This document shows, one piece after another, positions 46,460 through 57,239 of a stretch of 64,000 bases of DNA. Numbering within the stretch: the first letter of the stretch is position 1; each line of letters opens with the position of its first letter. Origin of the DNA: Epiperipatus broadwayi (Eukaryota > Onychophora > Udeonychophora > Euonychophora > Peripatidae). The DNA lies in NCBI GenBank assembly GCA_028023455.1, contig JAQFVV010000028.1:1375501-1439500 (forward strand), written 5' to 3'. The translations under genes and the position numbers were made by a program. The notes beneath the pieces were generated by a model. The model saw only the letters and a list, made by a program, of their open reading frames with translations. It searched no databases and was not told where the DNA came from.

Positions 46460-46548
46460 CCGTACAAGCGTATGTTTACATAAACGTCAAAAGAGTCAGA
46501 ATTCACTATCTCTTTCGTTGGCTCCAGCTTCAGATCAGCTGATCTCAA
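46460..46548 (-). other. coding-like stretch, possible exon
   Basis: On the minus strand the frame reads L-K-L-E-P-T-K-E-I-V-N-S-D-S-F-D-V-Y-V-N then I-R-L-Y-G-D-F, with balanced composition compared with the neighbourhood. It ends at a possible donor, GATTTTG|GTAAAG. An AG sits just upstream (TTAGCTTGAG). The family is unknown, and a chance frame cannot be excluded. Confidence 0.2.
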
Positions 46549-46687
46549 GCTAATTTGCTATCATCAGTGAAGGGTAGGGACCAGAAACTAGATCTAAACA
46601 CTAACTCCAAGCGTTTATGAAACAAGTTCCTATCAGCTATCAGTTTGCAAGCATGAATTTTTCAGACATGTAATGTCTTCAAACCCA

Positions 46688-46690
<3 letters not shown>

Positions 46691-46752
<62 letters not shown>
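46691..46752. repeat. (TA)31 microsatellite
   Basis: Sixty-two bases of uninterrupted TA. This is the longest pure TA tract in the window and is likely to be length-polymorphic. Confidence 0.95.
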
Positions 46753-46753
<1 letters not shown>

Positions 46754-46759
46754 CTTCTT

Positions 46760-47690
46760 AATAACCATATTGATGTTTAGAACTGGCCTCAAAGGTATAA
46801 CTTATGGGAGAACTTATATATCTTATATACATATATACAATTCTTCAATAAAGCCTTTCTAAGAAAATAGACTTTAATCTAACTTTTAGAATTTTGTTCT
46901 GAAATATTAAATATAAATCAGAATTAAATTTTAAAGACTCTGATTTTCTATTATAAAAAATGAACCTACACCTTTGTAGTGCAATTTTTTTTGATCAAGA
47001 AGTCAACCATATGACCTAAACTGATTTACTTCATCTTTTTAACAGGATTATTGATTTCGAGTTTCACATAGTCATGACTAAAAGAAGATAAAAACTTAGA
47101 TATTTTATTTTAGAAAATCCTTTTCTAAATCTTTTTTTTTCTAAAACTAAATCATAAAATAATAACCCAGCTTTATAGTCTATTTTTAGCCTATTTTTTT
47201 ATTATTAAAAAAATAAAAAGTTCTACAGAAAGGGTGATGCATATACATAATCTAACACACTGCAGTATACTAGAACAGATATAATTGGTTAGAGAATCTT
47301 AGTCAGTACAGTATTTATTTATTTCAGCATAAATTAAAAAGTATATTATAATTTTCTATTTTTAATGAATTATATATATAGATGCTGATATAATTTATAA
47401 GAGGAACCTCCATTTTTAAATCTAGTTAAAATCTGCAATCACAGTATATTAAGTATACAATCCTTACAAAAGAGACTATTTATGCTGAAAAACAGTACAC
47501 AGACACTCACATATATAAAGGTACACAGCCTACATCCACTGCTGCGAATGAAGTTACATCTACCATAACTATTGTGAACAAGAAAAATATAATGCAAAAT
47601 TATGTATAGAATTAATTTATGCAACTTTTGTGCACCGTAGATATAAATTTGAAAATATACCCAGTCTTTCTTTGTAAACTATGAATAAAC
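46760..47690. other. AT-rich spacer without recognisable gene
   Basis: The 61-codon minus-strand frame at 47439-47624 (cysteine and tyrosine rich) lacks recognisable features. Nothing else was seen. Confidence 0.35.
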
Positions 47691-47691
47691 T

Positions 47692-47779
47692 GTCAAGTGT
47701 TGGTGGCTGAGTGGCCGGCACAGCTGCCTTACAAGCAGTTGTCCCAGGTTTGCCGGTTCATGACACATGAAAAAAAAAA
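47692..47779 (+). mobile_element. tRNA-derived SINE, type B, internally deleted
   Basis: GTTGGTGGCTGAGTGGCCGG (box A), CTGCCTTACAAGCAG (anticodon stem-loop) and GTCCCAGGTTTGCCGGTTC match type B. About 20 bases of the T arm and acceptor (the CTTCCCGGCTGATGCTA equivalent) are missing before TGACACATG and A10. Flanks AACTATGAATAAA and AACTATAAAGAAA may be a decayed duplication. Confidence 0.8.
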
Positions 47780-47952
47780 CTATAAAGAAACTTTCCATAA
47801 TAAAATCATAAACATCTTCCCTTAGTAAAAATATAAATAATTTATTTTCACCTTAGATCCAATAGACAGATAATTGCACTCTGTAAACTTTAACATAATC
47901 AGAAGTACACATAACTATCTGACTATCATATGTATCTCACATCACTTTGTCA

Positions 47953-48135
47953 CTGTTTAAAATAAACTAATAGAATATCAGCAACATGTTGCCAAGGCAA
48001 CACTTGGATAAATTTACAATTGACTAATAAAAGATCAATAAGCTGTTGTCAAGCAATACTCAGATTTTCATTATTACTTGAATGTTACCTTGGCAACAGA
48101 TTGCTGACATTCTATTGGATTATTTTAAACATTCA
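47953..48135. repeat. palindrome with perfect X-box-like motif
   Basis: The left arm GTTTAAAATAAACTAATAGAAT, CAGCAACATGTTGCCAAGGC pairs with CTTGGCAACAGATTGCTGAC, ATTCTATTGGATTATTTTAAAC. GTTGCCAAGGCAAC (47988-48001) is a perfect inverted pair around two bases, and GTTACCTTGGCAAC lies at 48084-48097. Confidence 0.65.
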
Positions 48136-48357
48136 CTAATGTGAAACCTTAACAAGTATGATTTGAACTTTACAAACATTAATGCAGATGAGTATCATTA
48201 TTCTAATCAAAATAAGAAAATTTTGAAATGTCAGGCATAATTTATTGACCAATAGAATTACTCCATTATTTGGGTATCATCTATGTTCACTGCAACATTC
48301 TGATTGATAAAGATAAAAAGTTTGTTGTATAACTCATTAATTACAGCAGATTTTAGT

Positions 48358-48427
48358 GTAGCATATTACATTATATATATATATATCCACATGTAGCATA
48401 TTACATTATATATATATATATCCACAT
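48358..48427 (+). repeat. 2 x 35 bp tandem duplication
   Basis: The unit GTAGCATATTACATTATATA (and so on to TCCACAT) is present twice without mismatch. The identity indicates a recent duplication. Confidence 0.9.
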
Positions 48428-48600
48428 GATGACAGTTAAGGTAGGTTGTTTTGGTGACAGATTGTAAATTTTATTGGTTCATTAAGCTTTGGCTGTTATC
48501 ATGTGAATTGCATTTGAAAAACAGTTAACTATTAGCAATTTGGCTTGATATATATTGTAATGGTTCAAACTGATTCTAATTTCATCTATTCATTTTACAT

Positions 48601-49154
48601 CAGTGGTCTTCAACAACCTTTTCACACCTGCAGACCAGTAAAAATATGGATAAAGTTTCACAGACTGGCAAAAATAAGGATAAGGTTTCGCAGACTGGAA
48701 GAAATCTATAGATAAATTTTCTTAAAGATGTAAACTGCTTAACCTTAGATGAGCATAATTGTTATAACTGATCAAAACAACAATGTTAAATATACAAGAT
48801 GAAGTTATATATATATGGAGTTTGTATAATAAAAAACTTTTTTTTAAATTTTTAATTTTTTTTAGAAAAGGAATAAAAAAATTAATTCTATCCCCTCCCC
48901 CATCCATAAACATCTCTGATAACTAGAAACACAAATTAATTTATGTATGATTGATTAGATTTTGTTTTCGTTCTGTTGCTTTTTTTTTAATTGGGTAAAA
49001 ATGAGATGAAAAATTAAATAAAAATTGTTTATATTAATTAAAAGTTTACATTCTTATTATTTTGTTATTACAAACTTTTCTGCCAGTCTAGCGCCGACCA
49101 GCAGAAAACTTCTGCAGGCCAGCTGGTCCACAGACCAGGGGTTGAAGACCACTG
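48601..49154. mobile_element. non-autonomous hAT-like element, 554 bp
   Basis: Terminal inverted repeats start CAGTGGTCTTCAAC and end GTTGAAGACCACTG, the CAGNGG...type end common in hAT transposons. Subterminal CTGCAGACCAG and CTGGTCCACAGACCAG pairs continue the repeat. The flanks TTTTACAT (48593-48600) and CTTTACAT (49155-49162) are an 8 bp duplication with one mismatch, the size made by hAT transposases. A ~35 bp unit (GCAGACCAGTAAAAATATGG-like) is repeated near the left end. No transposase is encoded, so it must have been moved in trans. Confidence 0.85.
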
Positions 49155-49594
49155 CTTTACATAACTACATTGTCATCAAATTATCATAGTCAGCTTAATA
49201 ACATGATATAAATTAGCTTAAACAATAAATTGATTTGCAAATTGTATTGATGCCAGTATGTGAGCAATATATATATATATATCACATATAGTTATATCAG
49301 TTTTTAAAAAATCGAAACTGGTTTATAGATTTAGTAAATTCATAAAAAAAATTAATATCTTAATACATATTATATTGTGTGAGGTGATACACCATATTAC
49401 TGAAGTGTTTTATCTTGATATATATACACACGTGTGTATATGTACGCTTTTTTATATATGTATTACTCAAAATTAAAATGATAAAATTGTAACCCTAGTA
49501 ATGAAGAGGAAGAAGAAAATAGTTAGCTTATTTAAATGTATTATTTGACATACAAATGAATATGTAGTTTAATAAAAAACGTACTATATTAGTC

Positions 49595-49890
49595 TAGACT
49601 TTCACACGATCCTCAACTCTCAATGCCATCTCATATTGCTGACCCACCTGATCACATACATATTGAAAAGATAAAAAAATCACCAATATACGTATTTCAT
49701 GCTAAACCAGCAATCATTATGTGTGGAGATAGTAATCTAGATCAACTGATGATTGCTGGTTTAGCATGAAATACGTATATCGGTGATTATTGATCTTTTC
49801 AACATGTATGTGATCAGGTGGGTCAGCAATATGAGATGGCACTGAGAGTGGTGGGTCATGTGAAAATATGAGTTCGAACCCCGCATATAT
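49595..49890. mobile_element. FB2-variant palindrome, compact
   Basis: Arms of about 140 bp (CTTTCACACGATCCTCAACT, CTGACCCACCTGATCACATA, TATACGTATTTCATGCTAAA) are closely complemented on the right (TTTAGCATGAAATACGTATA, ATGTGATCAGGTGGGTCAGC). The loop is near 49735. The right end has GAGTTCGAACCCCGC, the best box B of the FB2 group. Arm identity is high, so it is likely young. Confidence 0.7.
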
Positions 49891-49969
49891 TACATATATA
49901 AATGCAGGTTTAAGCCAGTACAATGTATTAATTTATATAAATAGTGTGTAAAAGGTCTGCCCATCCCTC

Positions 49970-50395
49970 GCATATGTACGTATAAATGGATTATTCTCCT
50001 GTACATGAGGGGTCAGAATGACTAATATGTCAACATGGGTAGGATGACAACCTTGGCACTAACAAGGGCTTTGAACGTTCCATCATCAGATTTTCAATGA
50101 AATGGAAGGCTAAAGAGTTGTGAGTTGGAATAGTTTGAAGCCTGTCCATTAAAGTATAAAGATTGGCTATCTTAATATAAAGCTGAGTACTGATTATATA
50201 TATGTGTGAGGATAGTAATCTGGACCAACTGATGATTGCTAGTTTAGCATGAAATACGTATATTGGTGATTATTTATCTTTTCAACATGTATGTGATCAG
50301 GCGGGTCAGCAATATGAGCTGGCATGGAGAGTTGAGGGTCGTATAAAAGTCTGACTTCGAATCCCTTATATTTTATATTATATATGTGTAGGTGT
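49970..50395 (+). mobile_element. FB2-variant single arm
   Basis: Runs CATCCCTCGCATATGTACGT, CAACATGGGTAGGATGACAA, TTCCATCATCAGATTTTCAA, AAGCCTGTCCATTAAAGT, TAATATAAAGCTGAGTACTG, GTCAGCAATATGAGCTGGCA and ends GACTTCGAATCCCTT. The opposite-strand version is at 56670-57235. It lies 80 bp after the compact palindrome and shares its outer half. Confidence 0.65.
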
Positions 50396-50399
50396 GTGT

Positions 50400-50815
50400 A
50401 AGCCTGTACAGTGTATTAAATTATATATTAATCTAGATATTTTATTGAAAATTATATAGAATTAAAATTAGTTAAACTAGCAAAAAAAAAAGTGAAGATT
50501 GGTCATAATTTTTTCCTCCTTTTTCTGTCCAGTCTTTATAAATTAACGTTATTCTATAATTATTTGGAAAACTAATATAATTAAAATATGTGTTTTGTGT
50601 AATTAGGATATTGTATTCGAATTTGAGATAAAACTGTTTTAGAAAACATTCGTATATAAATTAACCAGAGTTAATTCAATTGTTTTGTTATTATTTTTAA
50701 AAAATCAGGACAATAAACATATTATCCAAAAAAAAAAAAAAACATCCCTCCATTAATGGTTCAGGACATCGGAAATAATGTTTTTACTATAAAACAAAAG
50801 TATAAATAGGTCTAA
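50400..50815. other. AT-rich spacer without recognisable gene
   Basis: Contains A9 and A14 runs near 50483 and 50732 and nothing else supportable. Confidence 0.4.
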
Positions 50816-50819
50816 TAAG

Positions 50820-51306
50820 GACAATAATTTTTAGTCTTGAATCGGAGAAAACAGCATTCAAAGAAAATAGGAGAGAAAATGTCAAGAGAGAAATAGAATC
50901 GTCACTACCATCACCAAAGCAGATAAGTCAAAGGACTATGATTTAGCCCCAATAATAAATCTGATATGGCTACTGATGTAGGTTTACCACTAGAAGTAAA
51001 GAGTGACTCCTACTTAAATACTTTTCTTACAGTTTTCTGTAGTAGAATAGCTTTACATTATTGATTAATGTCTGGATATTTGAAAGTATTTGTCAATATT
51101 AAATCTGATACAGAATTTATGACAATATTTGACATAAGATTGCCATGTATGATGAGAAATCTGGAGGTGCACCAGTTGATTATGCACAAGATACAAATTT
51201 ACCTATTGCCAAAAAGAAAATGATGCTAGGTCCCTACCATAAAACCTATTGTGTATTTGTCTATTTTCTTTGTTTACAGTCATTGATTATAAAGAATATT
51301 AATTAA
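50820..51306 (+). other. coding-like segment directly upstream of the tandem array
   Basis: Short open runs in shifting frames look protein-like. One after TTTTTAG near 50834 reads S-L-E-S-E-K-T-A-F-K-E-N-R-R-E-N. A second near 50965 reads S-D-M-A-T-D-V-G-L-P-L-E-V-K-S-D. A third is the ATG frame 51145-51306 (53 codons), starting M-Y-D-E-K-S-G-G-A-P-V-D-Y-A-Q-D and ending in the first array unit. A good 3' splice site (TTTTCTTTGTTTACAG) ends at 51280. It may be a decayed gene, exons or an unknown element; no family is recognised. Confidence 0.2.
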
Positions 51307-52010
51307 ATTAGAGAAATACTGAATGTGTACAGACTATTATCTATGGTGTGTATAACAGGTAGACTTATAAGCTTATGATATCAAAACAATGGCAAAGAAT
51401 ATTAATTCAAAATAGAGAAAGACAATGCGTAAATACTATTATCTATGGTGTGTATAACAGGTAGCATTATAAGCTTATGATATCAAAACAATGGCAAAGA
51501 ATATTAATTCAAAACAGAGAAAGACAATGTGTAAAGACTATTATCTATGGTGTGTATAACAGGTAGAATTATAAGCTTATGATATCAAAACAATGGCAAA
51601 GAATATTAATTAAAATAGAGAAATACTGAATGTGTACAGACTATTATCTATGGTGTGTATAACAGGTAGACTTATAAGCTTATGATATCAAAACAATGGC
51701 AAAGAATATTAATTCAAAATAGAGAAAGACAATGCGTAAATACTATTATCTATGGTGTGTATAACAGGTAGCATTATAAGCTTATGATATCAAAACAATG
51801 GCAAAGAATATTAATTCAAAATAGAGAAAGACAATGTGTAAAGACTATTATCTATGGTGTGTATAACAGGCAGCATTATAAGCTTATGATATCAAAACAA
51901 TGGGAAAGAATATTAGGTGAAATATAGAAAGACTGAATGCTACACACTTTTATCTAAGGTGTGTATAACAGAGAGACTCATAAGATTATGATATCAAAAC
52001 ATGGTAAAAA
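51291..52010 (+). repeat. seven-unit tandem array, 102-103 bp period, three-unit higher-order repeat
   Basis: Units start AAAGAATATTAATT at 51291, 51394, 51496, 51598, 51701, 51803 and 51905. Diagnostic differences run in the order a-b-c-a-b-c-d. Type a has ACTGAATGTGTACAGACT and GTAGACTT; type b has ACAATGCGTAAATACT and GTAGCATT; type c has ACAATGTGTAAAGACT. So units 1-3 and 4-6 are two copies of a 307 bp higher-order unit, and unit 7 is diverged. All units share CTATGGTGTGTATAACAGG and AAGCTTATGATATCAAAACA. Confidence 0.9.
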
Positions 52011-52405
52011 ATATCACAATAGTAAGATTTTTTCTTATTTTAATATAAGGACATGGAATTATTAGTAAAAGGATTTGAACATCCTTATTCATAACTGCAT
52101 TTAAAACATTTATTCATAACTACTTATTAATTTTAAATAATTTTTGTATTTATCAATTTGATTCCATAACTATAATCAGATGTATATGAATATTTAAGGT
52201 ATTTATAAATATATTAGCAAAAATTTCTTTACATTATTTATTTTATGACTATTGTAAATGAATTGTTATATTCTTTTGCTATCAAATAAAATTATTTTTC
52301 TGTTTGAACTCATTCCGAACATACCACTAAATCCAAAAAGTCTGCAATACCCTGCAGGGGGCATGCTAGGGTAATGAATGCACATTGAAGCAATGATAAT
52401 CATAG

Positions 52406-53705
52406 ATGATTTATCCATAAATCATTTTTTTTTTATATATAGCGCGCGATGTTTGTAAACTGTAATATTTAACACAGCATTACGCTGTTGCACATGCGCT
52501 TTGAAGATTTGAACTACAAATGAATGAATACTAACACTCAACCACATGATAAAGTCTTTGGAAAAGATAGAATGGCCATCTATCTTTTCGAACCCAAACA
52601 CTTTTGTATGGGTGAATCTTAAGTGTTTGAAAGTGAAAGCGTGAATATATTAAATAATCATTTATAAATATATTAAATTTAAGCGTAAACAGATAATATT
52701 ATAATAGCGTGAAAGCTAAACACCTTCAAACAGATACGCTTTAAAAATGCTTAGGTGACAGCCAATCAGATGGAATAATGGCATCACATGGGACTCTAAA
52801 TTCTAAAACACAAGCCAAAACTATTAGAAAAAGATGGGACCCATCTTAATCTATGCCTCAATTATATTTAAATAAGCCAGACTAAAGCATTTTGAACTAA
52901 GAGTGTGAAGCTTAAATACCTTCACATTTAATCCACTAAATATTATATATATAAATTAACAACGCGAAATCATCCGATTTACAACGAAGCAATATTTTAA
53001 AATCTAATGAAACGATATTAAAATATTAAAATGTTTTAAAATATTGCTTTGTTGTAAATCGGATGATTTTGCGTTGTTAATTTATATATATAATATTTAG
53101 TGGATTAAATGTGAAGGTATTTAAGCTTCACACTCTTAGTTCAAAATGCTTTAGTCTGGCTTATTTAAATATAATTGAGGCATAGATTAAGATGGGTCCC
53201 ATCTTTTTCTAATAGTTCTGGCTTGTGTTTTAGAATTTAGAGTCCCATGTGATGCCATTATTCCATCTGATTGGCTGTCACTTAAGCATTTTTAAAGCGT
53301 ATCTGTTTGAAGGTGTTTAGCTTTCATGTTATTATAATCATTTATAGTTAAAATCTTCAAAGCGCATGTGCAACAGCGTAATGCTGTGTTAAATATTACA
53401 GTTTACAAACATCGCGCTATAAAAACATGATTTATTTACATACATTTAATATCAAATAAGAAGAATGACATATCGTAAATTCTAGTAAATTTCATTAGCG
53501 TCTTTCAGTCAAGCATGTAATAGTAATTTAAAGTGATTATTTAATATATTCACGCTTTCACTTTCAAACACTTAAGATTCACCCATACAAAAGCATTTGG
53601 GTTTGAAAAGATAGATGGCCATTCTATCTTTTCCAAAGACTTTATCATGTGGTTGAGTGTTAGTATTCATTCATTTATAGTTATGATTTATCCATGTATT
53701 CTTAA
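52406..53705. mobile_element. 1.27 kb rearranged palindrome with 13 bp target duplication
   Basis: Order on the plus strand is A (52441-52510), B (52512-52660), C (52697-53002), a 29 bp loop, C' (53032-53340), A' (53351-53418), a 115 bp insert and B' (53533-53690), primes marking complements. C and C' differ at only a few positions over about 306 bp. B and B' carry inner inverted words (AAAAGATAGAATGGCCATCT). The exact direct repeat ATGATTTATCCAT flanks the element at 52406-52418 and 53693-53705, and a T10 run follows the left copy, like a poly(A) tail on the minus strand. No long frame is present. GC content of A is well above the flanks (GCGCGCGATGTTTG). Confidence 0.8.
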
Positions 53706-53764
53706 TATAAAGAAAATGGCACCCTAAGGTTAATTTAGATTGAAGGTTTAAAAAATGCTTTTAA

Positions 53765-54240
53765 TAATGACGAATAATTATTTCTGTAGTATAATTTTCA
53801 CTTCACTCTCATGCAAGGCAGGGACTGGTTTCTATCTACTTTTAATACTTTGTGAAAAAATGTAATTATAAATATATGATCAAAGCATGTAAAAAATCTA
53901 CCATTTCCAAGATGCACATTTTGTGCTGAATCAGCACTCATCAATTGGCCCAGACCACAATCACTTACACATATCTTTATCATTGTTTAGTATACAGTAT
54001 ATAAAGATGGCAAATGACTACAGTTTATTTGATAAATGTCAAATGTGCAGCTCTGATACATCTGAAACAAATCATTTAATGAAAGTATATTAATAATTTT
54101 TATTAGTCATTCATTAGACTAGATATTATCCAATAATGAATAATTATTTCTGTAGTGTAATTTTCACTATACCACTCTCACGTAGGTCAGAGACTGGATT
54201 CTATCCACTTTTAACACCTTGTGAAATGAATGACTAATAA
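53765..54240. repeat. two partial copies of the TTTCTGTAGTATAATTTTC repeat with FB2 core
   Basis: 53770-53990 runs TTATTTCTGTAGTATAATTT, GACTGGTTTCTATC, CCAAGATGCACATT, then the FB2 core (CTGAATCAGCACTCATCAAT, CCCAGACCACAATC). 54140-54240 repeats the first part (TTATTTCTGTAGTGTAATTT, CTATCCACTTTTAACACC). The pair brackets a GACTAATAAAAATTAT-type inverted piece, as in the copy at 12.2-12.5 kb. Confidence 0.5.
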
Positions 54241-54244
54241 AAAA

Positions 54245-55185
54245 TATTAATTTTAATAATGTTTTAATTATTTTATATTTTCATAACTAGCCATACATTA
54301 ACATTTTACACAACTTTATCATATTCTTGAACTAAATTAGCATTTTGACAGTTTTCTTATTTTTTTCCCAATTACAATCTAAACAAACTCACTTCTTTTT
54401 TTTTTTAATTAAATTTTATTTATGATAATAGTAATTATATTTGTAATGATGATTAGACTACATGGGAATTTCTGATAAATAAATTATGATATATCTTGTA
54501 GCCATAAGAAAAAATGTACACTTAATTTACAGTTAACAGAAAATACTTAAAGAATTATAAATAGAATTCAGTGATTACATTACTGGTGGAATTGATATTA
54601 AGCTCGATGTGGTTATAAAAATATCAACAGGTGCCAGAATTTGATCCCTGACTTTAATTTTCCTTAATTTATGACAAAAGAAAGATGATAACTTTTGAGA
54701 TCTCTGAGTGAAATAGGAATGGTATTTCACAAACCATAAAATGAATAGTAAAAGTGTAATAATTTTAATTTTGTAAAATAGACCTCTGCTTATGTTATTT
54801 ATTAGTGCGGAGAGTGTGGGCGATTGGTGACTAGGTGGATGTGCTTATAAGAATGTCATATGTTTATAGCACTGGATATTGAGTGAAAAAATGATATATA
54901 GTTTAGTCTTCTCTATGATATAAGAAACAGATTTAATCTATGTTAGCATTTACCAGTCTATTGGATAAAAAACTATTTGAAGGAAGAGCTTCTAGATTGA
55001 TTTTAATTAGGAGTCCAAATATTTTGGTTCATGATACCAAAATTTAAAATTTTAAATTGTATGGTTATTGTAAAAAATAAGTAATGAATGAGGACAGTCA
55101 ATGTGATAAGCTTTATTTTCTATATCATATGCTTGCCAATATTTAATTTTACCAGAATAAACAGATTGTTGCATGTGTGGATATT
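54245..55185. other. AT-rich spacer without recognisable gene
   Basis: No supportable gene, SINE or palindrome seen; poly(T) near 54397-54406. Confidence 0.4.
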
Positions 55186-55189
55186 TTGT

Positions 55190-55560
55190 TATGCAACTGG
55201 TTAACTTCTTAATGAATGAGTTGTTAATGTGTATGAGAATTGGATAATGTCTAAAAGAGATGAGCAGAAATTAAGGATATTTAAAAAGATGCCATTAGGA
55301 CAGTTTTAGATGCAGTAAAAAATCATGTTGATGTGAGCAAGAGCATCATAATGGGGAAAAAAAAGATATGGATACAAAATCTGATATTATAACCCAAGTT
55401 AAGAATGTAAGAATTAATTAGAAGAATCTTGTTATGATATCATGAGAAAAAAATAAGGATAATTATGGAAAAATTTCCTGTAGGAAAAAAAACAAAAGGA
55501 TGTCCAAAATTGAGACTTTATAATCGAATAGAAAAAGATCTAAAATTATAGTAGTATGTA
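55190..55560 (+). pseudogene. degenerate LINE C-terminal remnant
   Basis: Frames give N-W-I-M-S-K-R-D-E-Q-K-L-R-I-F followed, after shifts, by M-E-K-F-P-V-G-K-K-T-K-G-C-P-K-L-R. This is the order of the tail seen in many LINE proteins: a W-T-L/L-x-x-F block, then G-K-x-x-x-G-x-P-x-x-R and a final E-K-D-L-K. It differs in sequence from the RTE copies at 18.8 and 29.5 kb, so it may be another clade. Frameshifts are frequent. Confidence 0.4.
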
Positions 55561-56039
55561 TTTGAAGAAATACATGTATGAACAGAAATACATGAACAAA
55601 CATATACAGCTTACAATTTCTCAGTAATAATATTAAAAGACCAGCAAAATGCTTACGTGACTTAATAGTAAGAATATTATTAACAACAACAACAATAATA
55701 ATAATTCAGCAGACCCCCTCTGAAGTACTCATCTATTCAAATGCATCAGAAAACATGCATAGCATAATTAACAAAACCTATTTACCAATTATGAAAACAA
55801 ATCCCACCATGCCTACTACCCATACCAACACATCCCCAATAAAACCAAAAGAAAACCTGATCATCCAAATAAAATCTGTATTCTAAAGTGTCAAAAAATA
55901 ACTGATATTGATTTAATATCAGTGTTTGCAGACCTCACAAACTAATTACCACAGTCCATGAAAATCACTAGTTCCTCACATGTTACCCAGGCAACCCAAC
56001 CATGCATAAAACTAAACCTGGTTTGCATGTGTAAGTATA

Positions 56040-56655
56040 GCAATCTAGAGCTTGTAAAATTCATGTAATCTTGTGTAAATCAATAAATCAACTTTTACAT
56101 ATGTAAAACTATAAATACAGATTGCTAATATAACCACAACAATCCAATCCTATGTGAACCTTTTGTAATTAATCCATTACTTGTAAAAATTTCTCCAGGC
56201 CTGGGTAAATCAATAAATCAACTTTTACATATGTAAATTTTCTTTTATGAATTGCACATGTAACTACAGCAATCCAAGTTATGTAAAACCCTTGTAACTA
56301 ATCCACAACATGTAAAAATGTAATCTTGTATAAATCAATAAATCAACTTTTACATACATAAAGCTACATCTATGGATTACTTATGAAACCACAGCAATCC
56401 AAGCTATGTAAAATCCTTGTTACTAATCCACAGGGTGTAAATATTTCTGTAATCTCATGTAAATCAAATTTTATGTATGTGCACCACTACAGATTTCCCA
56501 TGTATACCACAGCAATCCAAGCTATTTAAAACCCTTGTAACTAATCCATAACATTGAGAAATTTATGTGTAAATGAATAAAGCAACTTTTATATATGTAA
56601 GCCTACAACTGCAGATTTCCCATGTAAATATAACAATCCAAGCTATGTAAAACCC
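56040..56655 (+). repeat. ~125 bp minisatellite, about five units
   Basis: The block AAATCAATAAATCAACTTTT recurs at about 56078, 56207, 56332, 56461 (partly deleted) and 56572 (variant), and CAATCCAAGCTATGTAAAAC-type blocks recur between them with AACTAATCCA. Period varies about 110-130 because of small deletions. Divergence between units is moderate, so it is older than the array at 51.3 kb. Confidence 0.75.
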
Positions 56656-56669
56656 TTCTAACTTTCTAA

Positions 56670-57235
56670 GTTAATACACTGTACTGGCTTACACACACCT
56701 GCATATAAATATAATATAATATATAAGATTCAAACTCAGACTTTCACACAACCCTCAACTCTCCATGCCATCTCATATTGCTGACCCACCTGATCATACA
56801 CATATTGCAAAGATAAATAATCACCAATATTGGTATTTCGTGCTAAAACAGCAATCATCAGTTGGTCTAGATTACTATCCTCACACATATATATATATAA
56901 TCAGTGCTCAGCTTTATATTAAGATAGCCAGTCTTCATACTTTAATGGACAGGCTTCAAACTACTACAACCCACAACTCTTCAGCCATCCATTTCATTGA
57001 AAATCTGATGATGGAACGTTCAAAGCCCACTTTAGTGCCAAGGTTGTCATCCTACCCATGTTGACCATTAAGTCATTCTGATACCTTATGTACTGGAGAA
57101 TAATTCATTTACATACATATGCGAGGGATGGACAGACCTTTAGCGCCCTATGTTTTAATATGTAAATTAATACACTGTACAGGTTTACACACACCTGAAA
57201 ATATATAATGTGATATATAAAGGGATTCAATAAAT
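56670..57235 (-). mobile_element. FB2-variant full single arm with direct-repeat ends
   Basis: This is the complement of 49970-50395, with extra outer sequence. The order is CAACCCTCAACTCTCCATGC, CTGACCCACCTGATCATACA, CAGCAATCATCAGTTGGTC, CTTTAATGGACAGGCTTC, CATCCATTTCATTG, CATCCTACCCATGTTGAC, CATATGCGAGGGATGGACAG. TAATACACTGTACTGGCTTA, ACACACCTG occurs at 56673 and again at 57169 in the same orientation, so the arm lies between ~50 bp direct repeats. The 99-codon plus frame here is incidental. Confidence 0.6.
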
Positions 57236-57239
57236 AAAG

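Noticed and set aside
51291-52010. CRISPR array
   Set aside because: Units are directly adjacent 102-103 bp tandem repeats without unique spacers, in an animal genome context.
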